Shown piece after piece: positions 22,901 to 34,900 of a stretch of 64,000 nt of DNA. Position 1 is the first letter of the stretch. The number at the start of each line of letters is the position of its first letter. The notes under the pieces are model-generated. The model saw only the letters and a program-made list of their open reading frames with translations. It ran no database searches and had not been told where the DNA came from. The DNA is taken from assembly GCA_030267565.1 (NCBI GenBank), contig BRXU01000010.1, positions 1,732,501 to 1,796,500 on the forward strand, given 5' to 3'. Both the position numbers and the translations under genes were made by a program. The DNA is from Pleodorina starrii. Lineage: Eukaryota > Chlorophyta > Chlorophyceae > Chlamydomonadales > Volvocaceae.

Positions 22901-25900
22901 CCCATCGGCCCATCGGCCCATCGGCCCATCGGCCCATCGGCCCATCGGCCCATCGGCCCATCGGCCCATCGGCCCATCGGCCCATCGGCCCATCGGCCCA
23001 TCGGCCCATCGGCCCATCGGCCCATCGGCCCATCGGCCCATCGGCCCATCGGCCCATCGGCCCATCGGCCCATCGGCCCATCGGCCCATCGGCCCATCGG
23101 CCCATCGGCCCATCGGCCCATCGGCCCATCGGCCCATCGGCCCATCGGCCCATCGGCCCATCGGCCCATCGGCCCATCGGCCCATCGGCCCATCGGCCCA
23201 TCGGCCCATCGGCCCATCGGCCCATCGGCCCATCGGCCCATCGGCCCATCGGCCCATCGGCCCATCGGCCCATCGGCCCATCGGCCCATCGGCCCATCGG
23301 CCCATCGGCCCATCGGCCCATCGGCCCATCGGCCCATCGGCCCATCGGCCCATCGGCCCATCGGCCCATCGGCCCATCGGCCCATCGGCCCATCGGCCCA
23401 TCGGCCCATCGGCCCATCGGCCCATCGGCCCATCGGCCCATCGGCCCATCGGCCCATCGGCCCATCGGCCCATCGGCCCATCGGCCCATCGGCCCATCGG
23501 CCCATCGGCCCATCGGCCCATCGGCCCATCGGCCCATCGGCCCATCGGCCCATCGGCCCATCGGCCCAGCGGCCCAGCGGCCCAGCGGCCCAGCGGCCCA
23601 GCGGCCCAGCGGCCCAGCGGCCCAGCGGCCCAGCGGCCCAGCGGCCCAGCGGCCCAGCGGCCCAGCGGCCCAGCGGCCCAGCGGCCCATCGGCCCGTCGG
23701 CCCAGCGGCCCGTCGGCCCAGCGGCCCGTCGGCCCGAGGGCCCATGGGCCCGTCGGCGCATGGGCCCGTCGGCCCATCGGCCCATCGGCCCATCGGCCCA
23801 TCGGCCCATCGGCCCATCGGCCCAGCGGCCCAGCTGCCCAGCGGCCCAGCAGCCCAGCGGCCTAGCGGCCCAGCGGCCCAGCGGCCCAGCAGCCCAGCGG
23901 CCCAGCGGCCCAGCGGCCCAGCGGCCCAGCGGCCCAGCGGCCCAGCGGCCCAGCGGCCCAGCGGCCCAGCGGCCCAGCGGCCCAGCGGCCCAGCGGCCCA
24001 GCGGCCCAGCGGCCCGTCGGCCCAGCGGCCCGTCGGCCCAGCGGCCCGTCGGCCCAGCGGCCCGTCGGCCCGAGGGCCCATGGGCCCGTCGGCGCATGGG
24101 CCCGTCGGCCCATCGGCCCATCGGCCCATCGGCCCATCGGCCCATCGGCCCATCGGCCCATCGGCCCATCGGCCCATCGGCCCATCGGCCCATCGGCCCA
24201 TCGGCCCATCGGCCCATCGGCCCATCGGCCCATCGGCCCATCGGCCCATCGGCCCATCGGCCCATCGGCCCATCGGCCCATCGGCCCATCGGCCCATCGG
24301 CCCATCAGCCCATCGGCCCATCGGCCCATCGGCCCATCGGCCCAGCGGCCCATCGGCCCAGCGGCCCATCGGCCCAGCGGCCCAGCGGCCCAGCGGCCCA
24401 GCGGCCCAGCGGCCCAGCAGCCCAGCGGCCCAGCGGCCCAGCGGCCCAGCGGCCCAGCGGCCCATCGGCCCGTCGGCCCAGCGGCCCGTCGGCCCAGCGG
24501 CCCGTCGGCCCGAGGGCCCATGGGCCCGTCGGCGCATGGGCCCGTCGGCCCATCGGCCCATCGGCCCATCGGCCCATCGGCCCATCGGCCCATCGGCCCA
24601 GCGGCCCAGCGGCCCAGCTGCCCAGCGGCCCAGCAGCCCAGCGGCCCAGCGGCCCAGCGGCCCAGCGGCCCAGCGGCCCAGCGGCCCAGCGGCCCAGCGG
24701 CCCAGCGGCCCAGCGGCCCAGCGGCCCAGCGGCCCAGCGGCCCAGCGGCCCAGCGGCCCAGCGGCCCAGCGGCCCAGCGGCCCAGCGGCCCAGCGGCCCG
24801 TCGGCCCAGCGGCCCGTCGGCCCAGCGGCCCGTCGGCCCAGCGGCCCGTCGGCCCGAGGGCCCATGGGCCCGTCGGCGCATGGGCCCGTCGGCCCATCGG
24901 CCCATCGGCCCATCGGCCCATCGGCCCATCGGCCCATCGGCCCATCGGCCCATCGGCCCATCGGCCCATCGGCCCATCGGCCCATCGGCCCATCGGCCCA
25001 TCGGCCCATCGGCCCATCGGCCCATCGGCCCATCGGCCCATCGGCCCATCGGCCCATCGGCCCATCGGCCCATCGGCCCATCGGCCCATCGGCCCATCGG
25101 CCCATCGGCCCATCGGCCCATCGGCCCATCGGCCCATCGGCCCATCGGCCCATCGGCCCATCGGCCCATCGGCCCATCGGCCCATCGGCCCATCGGCCCA
25201 TCGGCCCATCGGCCCATCGGCCCATCGGCCCATCGGCCCATCGGCCCATCGGCCCATCGGCCCATCGGCCCATCGGCCCATCAGCCCATCGGCCCATCGG
25301 CCCATCGGCCCATCGGCCCATCGGCCCATCGGCCCATCGGCCCATCGGCCCAGCGGCCCAGCGGCCCAGCGGCCCAGCGGCCCAGCGGCCCAGCGGCCCA
25401 GCGGCCCAGCGGCCCAGCGGCCCAGCGGCCCAGCGGCCCAGCGGCCCAGCGGCCCATCGGCCCGTCGGCCCAGCGGCCCGTCGGCCCAGCGGCCCGTCGG
25501 CCCGAGGGCCCATGGGCCCGTCGGCGCATGGGCCCGTCGGCCCATCGGCCCATCGGCCCATCGGCCCATCGGCCCATCGGCCCATCAGCCCATCGGCCCA
25601 GCGGCCCAGCTGCCCAGCGGCCCAGCAGCCCAGCGGCCCAGCGGCCCAGCGGCCCAGCGGCCCAGCGGCCCAGCGGCCCAGCGGCCCAGCGGCCCAGCGG
25701 CCCAGCGGCCCAGCGGCCCAGCGGCCCAGCGGCCCAGCGGCCCAGCGGCCCAGCGGCCCATCGGCCCAGCGGCCCAGCGGCCCAGCGGCCCAGCGGCCCA
25801 GCGGCCCGTCGGCCCAGCGGCCCGTCGGCCCAGCGGCCCGTCGGCCCAGCGGCCCGTCGGCCCGAGGGCCCATGGGCCCGTCGGCGCATGGGCCCGTCGG

Positions 25901-28900
25901 CCCATCGGCCCATCGGCCCATCGGCCCATCGGCCCATCGGCCCATCGGCCCATCGGCCCATCGGCCCATCGGCCCATCGGCCCATCGGCCCATCAGCCCA
26001 TCGGCCCAGCGGCCCAGCTGCCCAGCGGCCCAGCAGCCCAGCGGCCCATCGGCCCATCGGCCCATCGGCCCATCGGCCCATCGGCCCATCGGCCCATCGG
26101 CCCATCGGCCCAGCGGCCCATCGGCCCAGCGGCCCATCGGCCCAGCGGCCCAGCGGCCCAGCGGCCCAGCGGCCCAGCGGCCCAGCGGCCCAGCGGCCCA
26201 GCGGCCCAGCGGCCCAGCAGCCCAGCGGCCCAGCGGCCCAGCGGCCCATCGGCCCATCGGCCCATCGGCCCATCGGCCCATCGGCCCATCGGCCCAGCGG
26301 CCCAGCGGCCCAGCGGCCCAGCGGCCCAGCGGCCCAGCGGCCCAGCGGCCCAGCGGCCCAGCGGCCCAGCGGCCCAGCGGCCCAGCGGCCCAGCGGCCCA
26401 TCGGCCCGTCGGCCCAGCGGCCCGTCGGCCCAGCGGCCCGTCGGCCCGAGGGCCCATGGGCCCGTCGGCCCATCGGCCCATCGGCCCATCGGCCCATCGG
26501 CCCATCGGCCCATCGGCCCATCGGCCCATCGGCCCATCGGCCCATCGGCCCATCGGCCCATCGGCCCATCAGCCCATCGGCCCATCGGCCCATCGGCCCA
26601 TCGGCCCAGCGGCCCATCGGCCCAGCGGCCCATCGGCCCAGCGGCCCAGCGGCCCAGCGGCCCAGCGGCCCAGCGGCCCAGCAGCCCAGCGGCCCAGCGG
26701 CCCAGCGGCCCAGCGGCCCAGCGGCCCATCGGCCCGTCGGCCCAGCGGCCCGTCGGCCCAGCGGCCCGTCGGCCCGAGGGCCCATGGGCCCGTCGGCGCA
26801 TGGGCCCGTCGGCCCATCGGCCCATCGGCCCATCGGCCCATCGGCCCATCGGCCCATCGGCCCAGCGGCCCAGCGGCCCAGCTGCCCAGCGGCCCAGCAG
26901 CCCAGCGGCCCAGCGGCCCAGCGGCCCAGCGGCCCAGCGGCCCAGCGGCCCAGCGGCCCAGCGGCCCAGCGGCCCAGCGGCCCAGCGGCCCAGCGGCCCA
27001 GCGGCCCAGCGGCCCAGCGGCCCAGCGGCCCAGCGGCCCAGCGGCCCAGCGGCCCAGCGGCCCGTCGGCCCAGCGGCCCGTCGGCCCAGCGGCCCGTCGG
27101 CCCAGCGGCCCGTCGGCCCGAGGGCCCATGGGCCCGTCGGCGCATGGGCCCGTCGGCCCATCGGCCCATCGGCCCATCGGCCCATCGGCCCATCGGCCCA
27201 TCGGCCCATCGGCCCATCGGCCCATCGGCCCATCGGCCCATCGGCCCATCGGCCCATCGGCCCATCGGCCCATCGGCCCATCGGCCCATCGGCCCATCGG
27301 CCCATCGGCCCATCGGCCCATCGGCCCATCGGCCCATCGGCCCATCGGCCCATCGGCCCATCGGCCCATCGGCCCATCGGCCCATCGGCCCATCGGCCCA
27401 TCGGCCCATCGGCCCATCGGCCCATCGGCCCATCGGCCCATCGGCCCATCGGCCCATCGGCCCATCGGCCCATCGGCCCATCGGCCCATCGGCCCATCGG
27501 CCCATCGGCCCATCGGCCCATCGGCCCATCGGCCCATCGGCCCATCAGCCCATCGGCCCATCGGCCCATCGGCCCATCGGCCCATCGGCCCATCGGCCCA
27601 TCGGCCCATCGGCCCAGCGGCCCAGCGGCCCAGCGGCCCAGCGGCCCAGCGGCCCAGCGGCCCAGCGGCCCAGCGGCCCAGCGGCCCAGCGGCCCAGCGG
27701 CCCAGCGGCCCAGCGGCCCAGCGGCCCATCGGCCCGTCGGCCCAGCGGCCCGTCGGCCCAGCGGCCCGTCGGCCCGAGGGCCCATGGGCCCGTCGGCGCA
27801 TGGGCCCGTCGGCCCATCGGCCCATCGGCCCATCGGCCCATCGGCCCATCGGCCCATCAGCCCATCGGCCCAGCGGCCCAGCTGCCCAGCGGCCCAGCAG
27901 CCCAGCGGCCCAGCGGCCCAGCGGCCCAGCGGCCCAGCGGCCCAGCGGCCCAGCGGCCCAGCGGCCCAGCGGCCCAGCGGCCCAGCGGCCCAGCGGCCCA
28001 GCGGCCCAGCGGCCCAGCGGCCCAGCGGCCCATCGGCCCAGCGGCCCAGCGGCCCAGCGGCCCAGCGGCCCAGCGGCCCGTCGGCCCAGCGGCCCGTCGG
28101 CCCAGCGGCCCGTCGGCCCAGCGGCCCGTCGGCCCGAGGGCCCATGGGCCCGTCGGCGCATGGGCCCGTCGGCCCATCGGCCCATCGGCCCATCGGCCCA
28201 TCGGCCCATCGGCCCATCGGCCCATCGGCCCATCGGCCCATCGGCCCATCGGCCCATCAGCCCATCGGCCCAGCGGCCCAGCTGCCCAGCGGCCCAGCAG
28301 CCCAGCGGCCCATCGGCCCATCGGCCCATCGGCCCATCAGCCCATCGGCCCATCGGCCCATCGGCCCATCGGCCCAGCGGCCCATCGGCCCAGCGGCCCA
28401 TCGGCCCAGCGGCCCAGCGGCCCAGCGGCCCAGCGGCCCAGCGGCCCAGCGGCCCAGCGGCCCAGCGGCCCAGCGGCCCAGCAGCCCAGCGGCCCAGCGG
28501 CCCAGCGGCCCATCGGCCCATCGGCCCATCGGCCCATCGGCCCATCGGCCCATCGGCCCAGCGGCCCAGCGGCCCAGCGGCCCAGCGGCCCAGCGGCCCA
28601 GCGGCCCAGCGGCCCAGCGGCCCAGCGGCCCAGCGGCCCAGCGGCCCAGCGGCCCAGCGGCCCAGCGGCCCATCGGCCCGTCGGCCCAGCGGCCCGTCGG
28701 CCCAGCGGCCCGTCGGCCCGAGGGCCCATGGGCCCGTCGGCGCATGGGCCCGTCGGCCCATCGGCCCATCGGCCCATCGGCCCATCGGCCCATCGGCCCA
28801 TCGGCCCAGCGGCCCAGCTGCCCAGCGGCCCAGCAGCCCAGCGGCCCAGCGGCCCAGCGGCCCAGCGGCCCAGCGGCCCAGCGGCCCAGCGGCCCAGCGG

Positions 28901-31900
28901 CCCAGCGGCCCAGCGGCCCAGCGGCCCAGCGGCCCAGCGGCCCAGCGGCCCAGCGGCCCAGCGGCCCAGCGGCCCAGCGGCCCAGCGGCCCAGCGGCCCA
29001 GCGGCCCAGCGGCCCAGCGGCCCAGCGGCCCGTCGGCCCAGCGGCCCGTCGGCCCAGCGGCCCGTCGGCCCAGCGGCCCGTCGGCCCGAGGGCCCATGGG
29101 CCCGTCGGCGCATGGGCCCGTCGGCCCATCGGCCCATCGGCCCATCGGCCCATCGGCCCATCGGCCCATCGGCCCATCGGCCCATCGGCCCATCGGCCCA
29201 TCGGCCCATCGGCCCATCGGCCCATCGGCCCATCGGCCCATCGGCCCATCGGCCCATCGGCCCATCGGCCCATCGGCCCATCGGCCCATCGGCCCATCGG
29301 CCCATCGGCCCATCGGCCCATCGGCCCATCGGCCCATCGGCCCATCGGCCCATCGGCCCATCGGCCCATCGGCCCATCGGCCCATCGGCCCATCGGCCCA
29401 TCAGCCCATCGGCCCATCGGCCCATCGGCCCATCGGCCCAGCGGCCCAGCGGCCCAGCGGCCCAGCGGCCCAGCGGCCCAGCGGCCCAGCGGCCCAGCGG
29501 CCCAGCGGCCCAGCGGCCCAGCGGCCCAGCGGCCCAGCAGCCCAGCGGCCCAGCGGCCCAGCGGCCCATCGGCCCAGCGGCCCATCGGCCCGTCGGCCCA
29601 GCGGCCCGTCGGCCCAGCGGCCCGTCGGCCCGAGGGCCCATGGGCCCGTCGGCGCATGGGCCCGTCGGCCCATCGGCCCATCGGCCCATCGGCCCATCGG
29701 CCCATCGGCCCATCGGCCCAGCGGCCCAGCTGCCCAGCGGCCCAGCAGCCCAGCGGCCCAGCGGCCCAGCGGCCCAGCGGCCCAGCGGCCCAGCGGCCCA
29801 GCGGCCCAGCGGCCCAGCGGCCCAGCGGCCCAGCGGCCCAGCGGCCCAGCGGCCCAGCGGCCCAGCGGCCCAGCGGCCCAGCGGCCCAGCGGCCCAGCGG
29901 CCCAGCGGCCCAGCGGCCCAGCGGCCCGTCGGCCCAGCGGCCCGTCGGCCCAGCGGCCCGTCGGCCCAGCGGCCCGTCGGCCCGAGGGCCCATGGGCCCG
30001 TCGGCGCATGGGCCCGTCGGCCCATCGGCCCATCGGCCCATCGGCCCATCGGCCCATCGGCCCATCGGCCCATCGGCCCATCGGCCCATCGGCCCATCGG
30101 CCCATCGGCCCATCGGCCCATCGGCCCATCGGCCCATCGGCCCATCGGCCCATCGGCCCATCGGCCCATCGGCCCATCGGCCCATCGGCCCATCGGCCCA
30201 TCGGCCCATCGGCCCATCGGCCCATCGGCCCATCGGCCCATCGGCCCATCGGCCCATCGGCCCATCGGCCCATCGGCCCATCGGCCCATCGGCCCATCGG
30301 CCCATCGGCCCATCGGCCCATCGGCCCATCGGCCCATCGGCCCATCGGCCCATCGGCCCATCGGCCCATCGGCCCATCGGCCCATCGGCCCATCGGCCCA
30401 TCGGCCCATCGGCCCATCGGCCCATCGGCCCATCGGCCCATCGGCCCATCGGCCCATCGGCCCATCGGCCCATCGGCCCATCGGCCCATCGGCCCATCGG
30501 CCCATCGGCCCATCGGCCCATCGGCCCATCGGCCCATCGGCCCATCGGCCCATCGGCCCATCGGCCCATCGGCCCATCGGCCCATCGGCCCATCGGCCCA
30601 TCGGCCCATCGGCCCATCGGCCCATCGGCCCATCGGCCCATCGGCCCATCGGCCCATCGGCCCATCGGCCCATCGGCCCATCGGCCCATCGGCCCATCGG
30701 CCCATCGGCCCATCGGCCCATCGGCCCATCGGCCCATCGGCCCATCGGCCCATCGGCCCATCGGCCCATCGGCCCATCGGCCCATCGGCCCATCGGCCCA
30801 TCGGCCCATCGGCCCATCGGCCCATCGGCCCATCGGCCCATCGGCCCATCGGCCCATCGGCCCATCGGCCCATCGGCCCATCGGCCCATCGGCCCATCGG
30901 CCCATCGGCCCATCGGCCCATCGGCCCATCGGCCCATCGGCCCATCGGCCCATCGGCCCATCGGCCCATCGGCCCATCGGCCCATCGGCCCATCGGCCCA
31001 TCGGCCCATCGGCCCATCGGCCCATCGGCCCATCGGCCCATCGGCCCATCGGCCCATCGGCCCATCGGCCCATCGGCCCATCAGCCCATCGGCCCATCGG
31101 CCCATCGGCCCATCGGCCCATCGGCCCATCGGCCCATCGGCCCATCGGCCCATCGGCCCAGCGGCCCAGCGGCCCAGCGGCCCAGCGGCCCAGCGGCCCA
31201 GCGGCCCAGCGGCCCAGCGGCCCAGCGGCCCAGCGGCCCAGCGGCCCAGCGGCCCAGCGGCCCAGCGGCCCATCGGCCCGTCGGCCCAGCGGCCCGTCGG
31301 CCCAGCGGCCCGTCGGCCCGAGGGCCCATGGGCCCGTCGGCGCATGGGCCCGTCGGCCCATCGGCCCATCGGCCCATCGGCCCATCGGCCCATCGGCCCA
31401 TCGGCCCAGCGGCCCAGCTGCCCAGCGGCCCAGCAGCCCAGCGGCCTAGCGGCCCAGCGGCCCAGCGGCCCAGCAGCCCAGCGGCCCAGCGGCCCAGCGG
31501 CCCAGCGGCCCAGCGGCCCAGCGGCCCAGCGGCCCAGCGGCCCAGCGGCCCAGCGGCCCAGCGGCCCAGCGGCCCAGCGGCCCAGCGGCCCAGCGGCCCG
31601 TCGGCCCAGCGGCCCGTCGGCCCAGCGGCCCGTCGGCCCAGCGGCCCGTCGGCCCGAGGGCCCATGGGCCCGTCGGCGCATGGGCCCGTCGGCCCATCGG
31701 CCCATCGGCCCATCGGCCCATCGGCCCATCGGCCCATCGGCCCATCGGCCCATCGGCCCATCGGCCCATCGGCCCATCGGCCCATCGGCCCATCGGCCCA
31801 TCGGCCCATCGGCCCATCGGCCCATCGGCCCATCGGCCCATCGGCCCATCGGCCCATCGGCCCATCGGCCCATCGGCCCATCGGCCCATCGGCCCATCGG

Positions 31901-34900
31901 CCCATCAGCCCATCGGCCCATCGGCCCATCGGCCCATCGGCCCAGCGGCCCATCGGCCCAGCGGCCCATCGGCCCAGCGGCCCAGCGGCCCAGCGGCCCA
32001 GCGGCCCAGCGGCCCAGCAGCCCAGCGGCCCAGCGGCCCAGCGGCCCAGCGGCCCAGCGGCCCATCGGCCCGTCGGCCCAGCGGCCCGTCGGCCCAGCGG
32101 CCCGTCGGCCCGAGGGCCCATGGGCCCGTCGGCGCATGGGCCCGTCGGCCCATCGGCCCATCGGCCCATCGGCCCATCGGCCCATCGGCCCATCGGCCCA
32201 GCGGCCCAGCGGCCCAGCTGCCCAGCGGCCCAGCAGCCCAGCGGCCCAGCGGCCCAGCGGCCCAGCGGCCCAGCGGCCCAGCGGCCCAGCGGCCCAGCGG
32301 CCCAGCGGCCCAGCGGCCCAGCGGCCCAGCGGCCCAGCGGCCCAGCGGCCCAGAGGCCCAGCGGCCCAGCGGCCCAGCGGCCCAGCGGCCCAGCGGCCCG
32401 TCGGCCCAGCGGCCCGTCGGCCCAGCGGCCCGTCGGCCCAGCGGCCCGTCGGCCCGAGGGCCCATGGGCCCGTCGGCGCATGGGCCCGTCGGCCCATCGG
32501 CCCATCGGCCCATCGGCCCATCGGCCCATCGGCCCATCGGCCCATCGGCCCATCGGCCCATCGGCCCATCGGCCCATCGGCCCATCGGCCCATCGGCCCA
32601 TCGGCCCATCGGCCCATCGGCCCATCGGCCCATCGGCCCATCGGCCCATCGGCCCATCGGCCCATCGGCCCATCGGCCCATCGGCCCATCGGCCCATCGG
32701 CCCATCGGCCCATCGGCCCATCGGCCCATCGGCCCATCGGCCCATCGGCCCATCGGCCCATCGGCCCATCGGCCCATCGGCCCATCGGCCCATCGGCCCA
32801 TCGGCCCATCGGCCCATCGGCCCATCGGCCCATCGGCCCATCGGCCCATCGGCCCATCGGCCCATCGGCCCATCGGCCCATCGGCCCATCGGCCCATCAG
32901 CCCATCGGCCCATCGGCCCATCGGCCCATCGGCCCATCGGCCCATCGGCCCATCGGCCCATCGGCCCAGCGGCCCAGCGGCCCAGCGGCCCAGCGGCCCA
33001 GCGGCCCAGCGGCCCAGCGGCCCAGCGGCCCAGCGGCCCAGCGGCCCAGCGGCCCAGCGGCCCAGCGGCCCATCGGCCCGTCGGCCCAGCGGCCCGTCGG
33101 CCCAGCGGCCCGTCGGCCCGAGGGCCCATGGGCCCGTCGGCGCATGGGCCCGTCGGCCCATCGGCCCATCGGCCCATCGGCCCATCGGCCCATCGGCCCA
33201 TCAGCCCATCGGCCCAGCGGCCCAGCTGCCCAGCGGCCCAGCAGCCCAGCGGCCCAGCGGCCCAGCGGCCCAGCGGCCCAGCGGCCCAGCGGCCCAGCGG
33301 CCCAGCGGCCCAGCGGCCCAGCGGCCCAGCGGCCCAGCGGCCCAGCGGCCCAGCGGCCCAGCGGCCCATCGGCCCAGCGGCCCAGCGGCCCAGCGGCCCA
33401 GCGGCCCAGCGGCCCGTCGGCCCAGCGGCCCGTCGGCCCAGCGGCCCGTCGGCCCATCGGCCCGTCGGCCCGAGGGCCCATGGGCCCGTCGGCGCATGGG
33501 CCCGTCGGCCCATCGGCCCATCGGCCCATCGGCCCATCGGCCCATCGGCCCATCGGCCCATCGGCCCATCGGCCCATCGGCCCATCGGCCCATCGGCCCA
33601 TCAGCCCATCGGCCCAGCGGCCCAGCTGCCCAGCGGCCCAGCAGCCCAGCGGCCCATCGGCCCATCGGCCCATCGGCCCATCAGCCCATCGGCCCATCGG
33701 CCCATCGGCCCAGCGGCCCAGCGGCCCATCGGCCCAGCGGCCCATCGGCCCAGCGGCCCAGCGGCCCAGCGGCCCAGCGGCCCAGCGGCCCAGCGGCCCA
33801 GCGGCCCAGCGGCCCAGCGGCCCAGCAGCCCAGCGGCCCAGCGGCCCAGCGGCCCATCGGCCCATCGGCCCATCGGCCCATCGGCCCATCGGCCCAGCGG
33901 CCCAGCGGCCCAGCGGCCCAGCGGCCCAGCGGCCCAGCGGCCCAGCGGCCCAGCGGCCCAGCGGCCCAGCGGCCCAGCGGCCCAGCGGCCCAGCGGCCCA
34001 GCGGCCCATCGGCCCGTCGGCCCAGCGGCCCGTCGGCCCAGCGGCCCGTCGGCCCGAGGGCCCATGGGCCCGTCGGCGCATGGGCCCGTCGGCCCATCGG
34101 CCCATCGGCCCATCGGCCCATCGGCCCATCGGCCCATCGGCCCAGCGGCCCAGCTGCCCAGCGGCCCAGCAGCCCAGCGGCCCAGCGGCCCAGCGGCCCA
34201 GCGGCCCAGCGGCCCAGCGGCCCAGCGGCCCAGCGGCCCAGCGGCCCAGCGGCCCAGCGGCCCAGCGGCCCAGCGGCCCAGCGGCCCAGCGGCCCAGCGG
34301 CCCAGCGGCCCAGCGGCCCAGCGGCCCAGCGGCCCAGCGGCCCAGCGGCCCAGCGGCCCGTCGGCCCAGCGGCCCGTCGGCCCAGCGGCCCGTCGGCCCA
34401 GCGGCCCGTCGGCCCGAGGGCCCATGGGCCCGTCGGCGCATGGGCCCGTCGGCCCATCGGCCCATCGGCCCATCGGCCCATCGGCCCATCGGCCCATCGG
34501 CCCATCGGCCCATCGGCCCATCGGCCCATCGGCCCATCGGCCCATCGGCCCATCGGCCCATCGGCCCATCGGCCCATCGGCCCATCGGCCCATCGGCCCA
34601 TCGGCCCATCGGCCCATCGGCCCATCGGCCCATCGGCCCATCGGCCCATCGGCCCATCGGCCCATCGGCCCATCGGCCCATCGGCCCATCGGCCCATCGG
34701 CCCATCGGCCCATCGGCCCAGCGGCCCAGCGGCCCAGCGGCCCATCGGCCCAGCGGCCCAGCGGCCCAGCGGCCCAGCGGCCCAGCGGCCCAGCGGCCCA
34801 GCGGCCCAGCGGCCCAGCAGCCCAGCGGCCCAGCGGCCCAGCGGCCCATCGGCCCAGCGGCCCATCGGCCCGTCGGCCCAGCGGCCCGTCGGCCCAGCGG